A program made the translations under genes and the position numbers. The notes beneath the pieces are model-generated. The model was not told the DNA's origin. It ran no database searches and saw only the letters and a list, made by a program, of their open reading frames with translations. Below, one piece after another: positions 25,381 through 37,578 of a stretch of DNA of 64,000 bases (its first letter is position 1; every line of letters begins with the position of its first letter). This DNA is from Dipteris shenzhenensis (lineage: Eukaryota; Polypodiophyta; Polypodiopsida; Gleicheniales): NCBI GenBank assembly GCA_047967505.1, contig CM106538.1; one strand, written 5' to 3'.

Positions 25381-25411
<31 letters not shown>

Positions 25412-25440
25412 CCTTCAGCTTTTATTTTGACACAATACTC
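24660..25440. repeat. Long (CT)n-rich polypyrimidine tract
   Basis: Almost 800 bp of C/T-biased plus strand with repeated ctctctctct runs, the longest at about 24691-24735, interspersed with short imperfect repeats such as 'ggctaggatttgtcattctct'. A short (CA)n follows at 25502-25516. Apparent ORFs here encode only Leu/Ser or Arg/Glu runs. Confidence 0.95.
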
Positions 25441-25554
25441 AAGGTATGAAGTGCATAATTTGTGCACTAGGTGTTTACTTTGTTGTATCAAAATTGTTTG
25501 CCACACACACACACATATACACATACCGATAATTTGCTAATATTATCGCATCTA

Positions 25555-25830
25555 CATTTCTCCGATGGGCACAAAACTTTGTACACGCCTCAACCTAGGT
25601 CGTACTGACTTGCATACAAAGTGATGCACCCATCCCATAAGTACTTGTTCGGATAACACACCTGCAAACATATTTTATGACGATTGTGCATAACACTAGG
25701 AACAAAATGGTGTATAATGTGCGATCGACTATGCAAAGCATATCCAATGGACACAAGACTTTGCACATTCCTTAACCTAGGCAGTATTGACTTGTGTGCA
25801 AAGTGGCATCCCCATCCGACACTTGTAGTC
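25555..25830 (-). repeat. Inverted 1.5-monomer fragment of the 181-bp satellite
   Basis: Read as reverse complement, this segment contains the satellite landmarks in order: atgccactttgc, cctaggtt(g)aagg, ttggatatgctttgcat, gtcgatcgcacattatacacc, tgttatccgaacaagtac and cttatgggatggg. It is diverged from the main array, in the opposite orientation, and separated from it by the Ulp1-like gene and the CT tract. Confidence 0.9.
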
Positions 25831-25959
25831 CTGAACTGACATATATCCGTATTTTATTACTTTCTCCACATTTTAGAGAAGAGAGAAAAGAGAAAATAGC
25901 GAATTTCTTACAAGGCCCCAAAATGAGCTCCCTTTTTTTCTAATGTGAAAAATTAATCC

Positions 25960-26350
25960 TCCAACTCTTGCGAGCCCCTGCTCAACTTCCTCCCCCTACT
26001 AAGATTCCTTGCCCTCCTCCCCTCTTCTCTCAATCCCCTATCATTGCCTCCCCTCTCTCCCATCCCTGCCTCCATCTCCCTCCTTGCCTATGCCATCTCT
26101 CCCTGCTCGTGATCTCTTTCTCACTCCTCCCACGGCTGCTCCGGCATCCATCTCCGCATGTCCCTTCATCTCTCCCTATGCCACCTCCCCCTACCCTCTC
26201 CTTGGGGTAAGCCATCCATTCCCCCCTACCCCTCCATCTCTCCCTCGCTCCCTCGTTGTGTGCCCTTACCCTCTTCCCTCCCTCCCTTCCGTGTCACTCG
26301 CTTCCCTTCAGCCCCACTTCTCATCCTCTTTGTCGTTCTCTCTAATCCAA
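25960..26350. other. C/T-rich low-complexity region upstream of the OPR gene
   Basis: Plus strand rich in ccctccc/cctccc. Frames read as Pro/Ser/Leu runs with no domain. I see no gene here. Confidence 0.8.
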
Positions 26351-26529
26351 TGCACGTTGGTTTTTTGACATGTGATTTGTCAAGGCACAAAGCAAAAATA
26401 TTGGTGTTTGAACTTGTAAAGATGTGGTCAAAAAAAGAGTGCTGCTAGGGAATGACGAAGGAAATTTCCTAGGAAGAATCTACGGGATTTCTTCGTATTT
26501 ACCGACAACTCCCTCTGCTTGTAAATCCC

Positions 26530-26540
26530 TATTTATATAG
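26530..26540 (+). promoter_or_regulatory. Putative TATA box of the OPR gene
   Basis: TATTTATATAG at 26530-26540 lies about 340 bp before the start codon. Transcription would begin near 26565, and no ATG occurs between there and 26882, which supports that start. Confidence 0.55.
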
Positions 26541-26881
26541 GGGTCCCTTCCTACTCTTTTCATCACACCCCACATAGTAGAAAGCTGATAGCACAGCAAC
26601 CATCTTTGATAGCTCAAAGCTCCCAGAATTTAGTACCAGGAGGATCCATCTTTGCTAGCTGAAAACCGTACCCTCTCTTGAAATCTCTCAGAATTTTCAT
26701 AGGACAAGCATCATCTTATAGCTGTCCATCTTCGACAGTAGATAGTAATCTTCGCATCAGCAAGCTACCCATCTTCAAGCATAGCAATCTATCTATCATT
26801 CTCATAGGAACGCCCACTCTTGCCTTCGCCTTCCACCCTCCATTAGATCCACTAGCCTTCCATCTTTCCTCTCACAAGAGC

Positions 26882-28693
<1,812 letters not shown>

Positions 28694-28801
28694 TTCAAGG
28701 AAGGAGGGTGGGAGATTGCTGGATGGAGCTGGCTGCTCGATTGAAAACTGCGAAGAAATGGTTGACGGCGACGCGATTGTTGACGAATACCCTTCAATAA
28801 A
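28694..28801 (+). terminator. OPR 3' UTR with AATAAA poly(A) signal
   Basis: AATAAA at 28796-28801, about 100 bp after the stop codon, is a plausible plant near-upstream polyadenylation element. Confidence 0.5.
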
Positions 28802-29074
28802 CTTCTACGATATTATTATTATTGTAGATGTAGATGTAGAAGTAGGCGGCTTTGCCACCTTAGCATTTCGACTTTTCATATCTTATCCAAAGTGTTTTCG
28901 CACCACCTTTTTTATTAATAACAAAATCAAAATTCAAAATATCATTATGCTTGTCTTTCCCACTTCCAAACTAGAAGAATTCACCACTCCATTGCAAGAA
29001 TTTTCATCTCTCTTTGAGTTCTCTAGAGATTCTTATTGCCTTCCTATACTCTCAACCCAAGCCTTTCCAAGCCT

Positions 29075-29370
29075 TTACAAACGCCTTTTGGAACTTCAAC
29101 GTCACCTCTTAGAAGAACCAAAAGTAAATTTCCTATTCATAATCTAGTAGCTTTGACCTTCTCTAATTGACCACCTTTTGGAACTCCAAAGTCACCTCCC
29201 TTAACTAGAAGAACCAAAAGTAACTTTCCTATTCATAATGTAGTAGCTTTGACCTTCTCTAATTGACCACATTTTGGAACTCCAAAGTCACCTCCCTTGA
29301 CTAGAAGAACCAAAAGTAACTTTCCTATTCATAATGTAGTAGCTTTGACCTTCTCTAATTGAAATCTTGC
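29075..29370. repeat. 96-bp tandem repeat, three copies
   Basis: 'gaaccaaaagtaa' lies at 29115, 29211 and 29307 (exact 96-bp spacing), each followed by 'cctattcataatgtagtagctttgacc'. Copies are almost identical. Confidence 0.9.
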
Positions 29371-31219
29371 CAAATCTAAAGTTGAAATCTCACTACACAA
29401 TATTAATTTACCTTTTCAAACTACTATAGCATTGCGTGCGATAGGCTACTAGCTCCTATAAGACAATTGACTATCGCTCTGTTATTGTTTTATATTGTCA
29501 CCTCCACTAGTAGCCTTCCAAAGCAATAGACGAAAACCAAAAATACTCTCAAAAATTGCAATGTTTAAAAATGAATTTTTGATTGCCTCTCACATGATAT
29601 ATGATTTGTTTTGTAAACTTCCCTTGCCTAAATGTTACCACATGTTTTGATATGATTACACGAGTTGTTCTTAATGTATTGGTCCTATATAGTGTTAAAA
29701 AAAACCCAACAAAGTATATATAATGCCGCTTCAAATTTCAAAGCTTCAAATTTACCTAAAATTTTTAACTTTTCAATTCCTAAAACTTGCATGTTTTAGT
29801 TATATCCTTGCCTAAAACTTGGAATTGTCTAAGAAAAACTTGCAAATTCACAAGTTGAAGGTTTTCAAAATCTATAAATATAAAAGTCCTCTGTGATTAC
29901 TAGTCCCATGTTGATGGTCCATAGCATTTATGACATCTAATGTCTCACAATGCTAAAGTTGAATGATATGCCATGAATGTTTTGAAGTCTTTTAACTATA
30001 GTAAAATTTGGACATTCTCAATTTTCTACTCCCTCTGTCTCACTAAATTTATGTGAAGCTCATTAAAAATATGTGTGGAATGTTTTGGCTCGTTTGTGTG
30101 GAATGTTTTGACTCGTTTGCTATTTCTCAATCAATGACATTCAATTTACCTTCAAGTTATTTGTATTTTATATCATACACATTTTGACTACTAGATATGA
30201 TCTATTTCATCCAAATTGCAAGCATTATCCATACGCATCACCATACATCATAGAGATTCTTGACCACTCAAGCATCGCAAATATTCTTGCTTTATTTCTC
30301 AATCAATGCCATTCAATTTACTTTTCTATTTTATATTTTATGTTATACACACTTGACTAAAGCATCGCAAATATTAGCCATTTATGTCCATGTGGCCTAC
30401 TAGGTACCACAAATGCCATCACAAAAATCACGCCCAAATTCAACCATATAACAACCATCCTAGTTCTATCTCAAACATTATCTCCATATTCAAATTGCCT
30501 TGCCCAAGCATTCCACTTTCTTGAAATAATCTTCAATTTGACCAAGTATTCAACTTTCTTGACCAAGCCTACCACGTTTTTGAAATAATATTCAAGTTGA
30601 AATGAATTTTATCAAAGCCTTTGTGCAATACAAAGGTACAAGGGAAGGCATGCTAACCATGGAATCTTTTTGTCTATCACTAGATAAAATGGCTCATTTG
30701 GGTCATCCATTAAGGAAAAAGGTTTTTAAGTCTTCTAGGAAAAACAAAGGATGTTTGAAGGAATACTCAAATACGTAATGATTTTCATGAATGGTGTGAG
30801 TACAAGTATTCTAGCATGCAATGGAGCTTTTGTATTGACTTCAAATCCTACTTTAGATTTGACTAAAAAAATGAAGGATCTAGCATTTTATTAGAGGTAA
30901 TGTATGTGGTGAGGGAAAAACAAGCAAGACAAGTCACTATGAGAGATTAGAATCCTAAAAGTCCTTGAATGAAATCCTCCAACTATCAAGGAAGCACACT
31001 TTATAACCCAACCCTATAGGTAGATTACCACATCTTAAAATCATCCCATTATGTAAGGAGGAACAAACCAATTGGATGACTCTCCATCTTGAGGTCTAGC
31101 TAGCAATTGAAATGTTTTAGATGTATAGGGTGCAAAACTTAATGATAAAAATGACATTGGCCTTATCAAAGTGCCATGAGTTGAATATGATATTGGTATA
31201 AACATGAAATTTCATAATA
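29371..31219. other. AT-rich intergenic stretch
   Basis: No gene recognised. An imperfect ~170-bp repeat ('atttctcaatcaatg(a/c)cattcaattta...catacac...gactac/a') occurs near 30121 and 30293. The rest is unremarkable. Confidence 0.6.
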
Positions 31220-31227
31220 TAGATGGG
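31220..31227. repeat. hAT target site duplication, left copy
   Basis: TAGATGGG; identical to 37571-37578. Confidence 0.9.
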
Positions 31228-31382
31228 CTAAGTAGAAAAATTCGAATTCGTGATTCGGAAAAATCAAGAAAATCGCTCGAATGATTCAAATGGAAGAAAA
31301 AATCGGCTTAAAAAATGGTGACACGTCACGTTTTTTATATAAATCACCACATCATCCCCACATTTTCATACTATTAACTTTT

Positions 31383-31427
31383 ATTCGTACAAATAGGTAT
31401 TCATACGAATAAAGTATTCGTATGAAT
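31383..31427. repeat. hAT left cluster of ATTCGTAYGAAT-like 12-mers
   Basis: attcgtacaaat (31383), attcatacgaat (31399) and attcgtatgaat (31416): near-palindromes that recur near the other end of the element. They are candidate transposase-binding sites. Confidence 0.6.
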
Positions 31428-31599
31428 ATACTTGTATTAGGATGAATACGTTCCTACGTTTTTGCATATAACCTCAATGTTTGCCTATGTCTCTTATCTC
31501 ATGCTTGGTTCCCCAGCCGAGCATAAGAGATCAAAAAAGGAAAAGAAGAAGAAAGGTCCTCAAGGTTGTGAAAGCAATATAAAAGGTCCGAAATAAGAT

Positions 31600-32390
31600 G
31601 GATTTTTTGTTAGGGAGCTTTAGGAACTCATTTTGAGTTCCCGAGATCTCTTGTGAGGATTTTGGTTTTGGTCTTTGTTCTTTTGTTTGTGGGAGTTCTA
31701 AGCTCTCTTTATTGAGTTCGTTCGATCTCTTGTGATAAAAATATTTTATATATTTATGTGTTAGAAATTTGTTTATGGGAGTTCTAGGATCTCCATGTTG
31801 AGTTTCTTAGATCTCTTGTGAGATAAATTTATTTGTGAGGGTTTAGGATCTCCTTGTTGAGTTCCTTAGATATCTTGTGAGAAATATGCTTGTTTTTGTG
31901 TCTATGAAATTTGTTTGTGGGAGTTCTAAGATCTCTTTGTTGATTTTCTTAGATCTCATGTAAATATTTGTTTGTGGGAGTTCTAAGATCTCCTTGTTGA
32001 GTTTCTTAGATCTCATGTGAATAGAATTTTGTACGTGGGAGATTTAGGATCTCCTTGGTGAGTTCCTTAGATCTCTTGTGATAAATGGGCTTGTTTTTGT
32101 GTCTATGAAATTTGTTTGTGGGAGTTCTAGGATCTCCTTGTTGAGTTCCTTAGATCTCTTGTGAGGATTTTTGTATGTGGGAGCTCTAGGATCTCCTTCT
32201 TGAGTTCCTTAGATCTCTTGTGAGAAATGGGCTTGTTTTCGTGTCTATGAAATTATGAAATTTGTTTGTGGTAGTTCTGAGATCTCCTTGTTGAGTTCCT
32301 TAGATCTCTTGTGAGAATTTTTGTATGTGGGAGTTCTAGGATCTCCTTGTTGAGTTCCCTGGATCTCATGTGAGAAATATGATTTTATTT
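31600..32390 (+). repeat. hAT left subterminal repeat array
   Basis: About eleven irregular copies (spacing 52-100 bp) of a unit around 'gggagttctaggatctccttg' + 'ttgagttccttagatctc(t/a)tgtgag'. The agatctc(t/a)tgtga core sits near 31643, 31724, 31809, 31869, 31951, 32008, 32069, 32150, 32211, 32310 and 32362. Each unit carries two GATCTC-type blocks. Arrays next to the ends are typical transposase-binding regions in hAT elements. Confidence 0.85.
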
Positions 32391-32734
32391 TGTGTTTGTG
32401 TTCTCACACTTTCTTTGAATGAATATGTAATATTCTTTTGATAGAATGTGAAAGAATACAAAGAGTTTTAAAGTGTATGAATTGAAAGTTTTAAAAGTTA
32501 TTAGAAGAGTATTCTCATTCTTACATTTTCTTTTGAATGAATATTTAATATTCTTTCAATAGAATGTGAATTATTTTAAAAGAGCGTGATTGAGTGACAA
32601 TTAATATATTGCATGCTTGAACATGTTTTTCAAAGGATATGTGTTGTTTTTTATAAAATGTGTATTGCAATATGTTTCTATTGTATAGTCAAATAAGTTT
32701 TTTTGCATTTTGTTTTTGGCAACTTCAAAAGCAT

Positions 32735-34900
32735 GGTGTGTGGCAAGATTTGGTCATATGTGATGGAGATATGAAAAGTACATGCCTCGGTTTCTTTCTT
32801 GCGGTGTAAATATTGTGGATACAAGTTCACAGGTGGTTCTACTCGCATCAAGCAACATTTTCTTGGAATAGGTAGTGATGTTGGAGCTTGCACATGCACT
32901 CCATCTAATGTTCTTCCGTTATGCAAATCGTATTTAGAGAAAGTGAAGAAAGTGGTTAATCCGACCCTAATAAGAAATTGTGCAAATCAACAAGATATGA
33001 GCACTGAGGTTGATGAGACAGTTGAAGGAGAAGCACCAATAAATGCGAGGAGTGTATCCATACATGAAGGTGATGTAGATATGCCAGCAAGCGGGTCGCA
33101 GGTGAGTTTTGATGCGACTAATGTCTGTCAGGTAAAGAAGAGAAAAAAGGGAGAACAATCTTCTATGGAGGATGGATTTCTTTGACAACAAGTGCATGAA
33201 GAGCACTTAAGATGGACAAAAGCATTTGTTAAAAATGGTATACCATTCAATGTCATGAGAGATGACACGTTTTGTAATGCCTTGAAATCATGTGCTAGAC
33301 CATGATTTATTTTGCTAGATTATAATAAAATGCGTACAGATCATCTTGATAGAGTTAAACAAACTGTGGCAGATTGCTTGAAAAAAAATATATTGGACTT
33401 TATTCCTATATATGGGTGCACTCTTGTGTTTGATGGATGGACTAGCAAGCAGGCCAGACCCTTGATAAATGTAATGTGCATTACACCCAAGGGAACTATG
33501 TTTTTGGAGAGTATTGATACATCTCTAAAAGAAAAAACTTCGGCATATATTGTAAAAATATACGAAAGAGCAATTCGCAAAGTTGGTGGCAATGAGAATG
33601 TTACTGCATTAGTAACAGATAATGCATCGAATTACAAGACCGCAGGTGAGATGGTCAGCAACCAGTACTGCAAGATGCTAATGCTGTAGTGAGTTTTATA
33701 AAGAGTCATTAATACTTACATGCAGTATTCAGAGAGCACTATGTGAAGCAACTCGTGCAATTTTGTCAAACTAGATTTGCCACTTCTTTTCTAGTTCTTG
33801 CTAGATTGTTGAAAGTGCATCAAGCTTTAGTTGAGACAGTTGCTGATAGACGATGGGTGAATTGGCTAGAGAAAAAGACATAGTATGCAATACGAGGCTC
33901 TAAATGTGTGCATCTTGTACAATCATCTCTATTCTAGAAAAATGTGGAAAGAATAAAAGAAGATGTAGAGCCATTTGTAACAGTATTGAGGATGGTTGAT
34001 GCTGATGCCTTTGTTATGTGTAAAGTATATTGGAAGATGTCAAAAGCAATACGACAAGTTAAAGAATTTGTGTGCTTTGCCCCTAGGGAAAAGCAACAAG
34101 TGGTATATTTGGCCGATAAGAGATGGAAGCAAATGCACACCCCTTTGCATGGAGCTGCATTTGTAATACATCCACAATATCAAATGCATGCTCAATCACA
34201 AAATCCTGAAGTCATAAGTAACTTTTGAGTGCTTTGCCCCTAGGAAAAAGCAAGTGGTATATTTGGCCGATAAGAGATGGAAGCAAATGCACACCCCTTT
34301 GCATGGAGCTGTGTTTACAGTACATCCACAATATCAAATCCATGCTCAATCACAAAATCCTGAAGTCATAAGTAACTTTTGAGAGGTTTGTAAAAACTTA
34401 CTTTCGGGAGATTAAGGAAAATTGGCCTACCAGCAACGAGTGAGGTATACGAATCGCAAAGGCTCTTTTGGAGATCCTTGGAATCTTGATGCTATTAAGA
34501 CAACTATTGCACCTACTTGGTGGAAGGAATATGGTGGAGAGACATTGGAGTTGCAGCATGTTGCAACTCGTGTGCTCTCTGTTGCTGCATCATCGGGTGC
34601 ATGTGAGCGAAATTGGAGTGCATATGATTTTATTCATTCTAAGAGATGCAATCACTTAAAGCCATCAAGAGCTACATATTTCGTATTTTGCTTTGGAAAT
34701 CTACGATTGTTGAAAGGATTTAATGTTGTGGTGGTTAGGGCAACAAGCGAAGTCGATGTAATGAGAATTGCTGGACAATGATTGACTACAGAATTAGTTG
34801 CTAAGGGTGCATTCAGCGAAGAGGAAGATGAGCTTGAGCTACTCAGTGACAACAGTGAAGTCGCAGAGATAGATGATATTGTACTTGTATTGAATGCAAT
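32735..34900 (+). pseudogene. hAT transposase (BED finger, DUF659, dimerisation domain), interrupted
   Basis: The BED-type zinc finger starts at about 32804 (CKYCGYKFTGGSTRIKQHF). A DUF659-type core lies at 33312-33689 (GCTLVFDGWTSKQARPLINVM, then VTDNASN). 'TRFATSFLVLARLL' follows at about 33770. The C-terminal hAT dimerisation region is at 34480-34720 (WWKEYGG...LSVAASSGACERNWS...R). An acidic tail ends near 34900. Breaks: TGA at 33184 and 33304 (CGA-type), TAG near 33881, 33935 and later, indels near 33690, and a 157-bp tandem duplication (34072-34228 / 34229-34385) that puts a stop between the copies. A cut-and-paste transposase in origin. Confidence 0.85.
34072..34385 (+). repeat. 157-bp tandem duplication inside the hAT transposase
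   Basis: gtgctttgcccctag... recurs at 34072 and 34229 with about 95% identity, including 'ttggccgataagagatggaagc'. 157 is not a multiple of three and the first copy ends in an in-frame TGA. Confidence 0.95.
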
Positions 34901-35075
34901 ATAGAGTGATAGAAGAATATGATAGGTGATAGAAGCAGTGGATGAAGCTCTAGTAATATCAGATATAATGTTGTATGCGAGGGGATGGATGGGAGAATAT
35001 GTCAAGCGATGGAAGAGCGCATATGCTCGTATCCATCTCGTCTCCTTTTGTACTTGAAAGCTAGAACCTTGTGGG

Positions 35076-36371
35076 CTACAAGCTACAAATGCCTAGATAC
35101 ACCTCCTCAGATGACTCCGAGAAGTGTAGCATAATGTTTTGCGCATGCAAATAATTATGCAGGACATTGTGTTGGTGCATGTAATGAATAGTGCAAACTA
35201 GTGCACTTAAAATATCAAATACATGTTGACGGACCCGTGGAGCTGTAGCAGGCATTTTCGCATCATATCTATGAAACACTAGAGATGGTTGCTTTCTATC
35301 ATGTCCGAGGTAGGTTAGCCATCTTTCCAAGCATGTGGCTTCTTCCAATGCTCTGGCCTTCAATGCATCAATGGGAAAAGAAACCCTCAGCACCTTACAT
35401 GCATAAATCTTGTGTGGATCAAAGGGAGCGATAAGAATATTACACGTGTTGACTGTTCCTTTTGTGCCTGTGCCCACAGTTGCACTAGGCATGAATCGAA
35501 CTCGTCGGCTGAAGCAGTATGGGCTGCATGGGTCTTGGCACTGCTACATGATCACACAAGCCATGTGATGTGCATGGTGCTTGTGCAGGCGAGAATGAAG
35601 GAGATGGGAATGTATCTGCTTGTGCAGATAAATTGTGCATTTGTGGTGCAGGCCAAAATGCGGGAGATGGAAACTGGTCTGCGCATGTGGTAGGAGGCAC
35701 AAATGGAGGCACAAAAGATGTGGTGAAATGTGATCGTGCATGTGGTGGGAGATATGAAAAAGGAGGAGGAACTTCTTTTGGGTATGAAAGATCTTGGAAA
35801 AAAGGGATACGGGGAAAGACATGTTGTGGGCGATGCACTGGTGCATATGCGTGGCATGGTTGTAGTGGTGCTTGCGGCTGCGTTGGGTGGAATGGGACAT
35901 ATGACTAGGGACATGGGTGCATTGGTGCTTGTGGTTGTGGTGGATGTAATGCAGCATCTGACTAGGGGCGTGGATGCATTGATGCTTGTGGTTGTGGCTG
36001 TGCTTGGGGGCATGGGTGCATTGATGGAAGGGAGGTCGAGGCAGCTCCTTTGCCTTTGTAACCTCGCCACGCATTCTTGATGTACGTGACCCTGGCATCT
36101 ACAGCAGGACCCTCCCACTTTGTGTCACATGAGTTTATGTCTCGATCTATTTGACCGAGGCATCGTCGACCCTCCTCGCTAAGTGGTACAAATATTGGTC
36201 TATAGACTCTACTATGAAAACATCTAGAAATCGATCATGCAAGGTCCTCCCTCCATAATCTGCCATTGTCCTCACCAAATTTTGTACACCGCTTTCACCA
36301 TTTTGGAAAGCTGTCTCAAGGATGTCCTGATCGACATTCATTAAGAAGTGTACATTCTCGTTTTTTAGCAC
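35076..36371 (-). pseudogene. Antisense ORF in the hAT element: proline-rich region plus degenerate kinase domain
   Basis: Minus strand, opposite to the transposase. An N-terminal globular piece (36371-36147, then WEGPAVDARVTYIKNAW) leads to a Pro/His/Gln-rich stretch (about 36050-35485, with a repeated 'QPQAPMHPCP' pattern) and then, after a frame change, a protein-kinase-like domain (35492-35076). In the last piece GTGTKGTV fits the glycine loop, YACKVL the VAIK Lys (residue 33) and EEATCLE helix C. HNYLHAQN (residues 112-119) sits at the HRDLKxxN catalytic loop: the catalytic Asp is Tyr. The DFG position reads LGIC. A TAG interrupts the proline-rich part. This looks like a captured and pseudogenised gene, or a second transposon-encoded protein; an active kinase is excluded by the catalytic loop. 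Confidence 0.6.
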
Positions 36372-36579
36372 CTTCCTCTAATACTTAGCGAGATCAGGTT
36401 GCTGACACTTCCTCTTCTCACTTGCATGAGCATCTCATATGCAGTAAGCTGTAACACAGAATTTAAAAAAGAATTCAGTGCCAGGTACAATAAGAAACTC
36501 ATTAAGCCATAATAATTAACAATGCAAGCAGTCTAAGAAATTACCTAGGTATAACCTAATCATGGACTTCACCATCTAA

Positions 36580-37210
36580 CACTAGGCTTCAATTGCAACA
36601 CACAACTATCAAGGGACAGTTGAGTGCCAGACTAAGTGTCTAAGAGCACATCACATGATATCTAACTTAGGCTGCAACACACAACTATCCAGGGACAATT
36701 GAGTGCCACCAGACTAAGTGTCTAAGACGTCGCATGATATCTAACTTAGACTACAACACACAACTATCAAGGGACAGTTGAGTGCCAAACTAAGTGCTTG
36801 AAAACATCTCTAAACTTAGACTATAAGACACAACTTTCAAGGGAGAGATGAGTGCCAGAATAAGCATCTATGAAAACATCACTAAGATTGGACTGCAACA
36901 CACAACTCTCTTAAGAGCGATGAGTGCCAGCCCAAAAGTTCCTACAAACAAACTTTTTTATACAAACTGAGATTGCAACACACAACTCTCTTAACAGAGA
37001 TGAGCCAGCCTCAAGTAAAAGATAATTATTTATATTATAATTAAAATTGCAACACACGACAAAAACAGACTGCAACACACAACTCTTGCAAGAGAGATGA
37101 GTGCCAGCCTGTCTACACACTTAAATATAATACAAAATACATATTAAACAATTTAAGAAGACTGCAACACAAAACTCTCCTATGAGAGATGAGTGCTAGT
37201 CTTAAACAAA
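36580..37210. repeat. hAT right subterminal repeat array
   Basis: 'ctgcaacacacaact...gagtgccag' recurs at about 36595, 36674, 36753, 36823, 36895, 36975, 37049/37072 and 37164 (spacing about 70-95 bp). Each unit holds a small hairpin (caact(a/c)tc...agttgagtg). The sequence is unrelated to the left array. Confidence 0.88.
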
Positions 37211-37367
37211 GCAAAACAAAAGAAACATTAATTACTAAACGAAAGACTATAACACAAGTAAGGGTGCAGTAAGGTACCTATGACAAGAGCTGGTAGGTAT
37301 AGAAGTAAGCAGGAGGTGGCAAGTAGGCAAGTAGGTGGCTCAGGTGGCAAGGAATATAGGTGGATGT

Positions 37368-37468
37368 ATTCGTATGAATACCAAAAATGGCAATGGTTGC
37401 AAGTTTATACTACGTTTATTTGTACGAATAACATCATCTATTCATACAAATAACCTATTCGTACAAAT
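37368..37468. repeat. hAT right cluster of ATTCGTAYGAAT-like 12-mers
   Basis: attcgtatgaat (37368), atttgtacgaat (37418), attcatacaaat (37440) and attcgtacaaat (37457). Same motif as at the left end. Confidence 0.6.
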
Positions 37469-37570
37469 AAATTAGGAAAAATTGTTAAATTCGTTTTAAA
37501 TAGGAAAAATCATGATTTTTCGCGCTTTTTTGAATCGAAAAAAAAATTCGAGCAAATTAATACAACTTAG

Positions 37571-37578
37571 TAGATGGG
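37571..37578. repeat. hAT target site duplication, right copy
   Basis: TAGATGGG; identical to 31220-31227. Confidence 0.9.

Larger units (their letters stand above)
31228..37570 (+). mobile_element. 6.3-kb hAT DNA transposon with TSD, inverted ends and subterminal arrays
   Basis: The 8-bp target duplication TAGATGGG flanks the element exactly (31220-31227 and 37571-37578), the hAT-typical length. The left end reads ctaagtagaaaaattcgaa and the right end, reverse-complemented, ctaagttgtattaatttgc: short imperfect inverted repeats. Inside are a left subterminal repeat array, a plus-strand BED/DUF659/hAT-dimerisation transposase, a minus-strand proline-rich and kinase-like ORF, and a different right subterminal array. 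Both ends also share a near-palindromic 12-mer, ATTCGTAYGAAT. The transposase is broken, so the copy is non-autonomous now. Confidence 0.9.

Noticed and set aside
25968-26448. Overlapping Pro/Ser/Leu-rich ORFs
   Set aside because: Low-complexity C/T-rich sequence gives long frames in several phases; no domain, and they run up to the OPR promoter.
28716-29147. 143-codon ORF after the OPR gene
   Set aside because: It covers the 3' UTR and the start of a tandem repeat; low-complexity, no family match.
35544-36118. Two overlapping long minus-strand ORFs rich in His/Cys or Ser/Thr
   Set aside because: They are shadow frames of the Pro/Gln/His-rich frame (best seen at 35838-35485) in the same repeats.
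36580-37210. Regularly spaced repeats resembling a CRISPR array
   Set aside because: Units are 70-95 bp with diverged copies and related spacers, lie inside a plant transposon, and have no cas genes.
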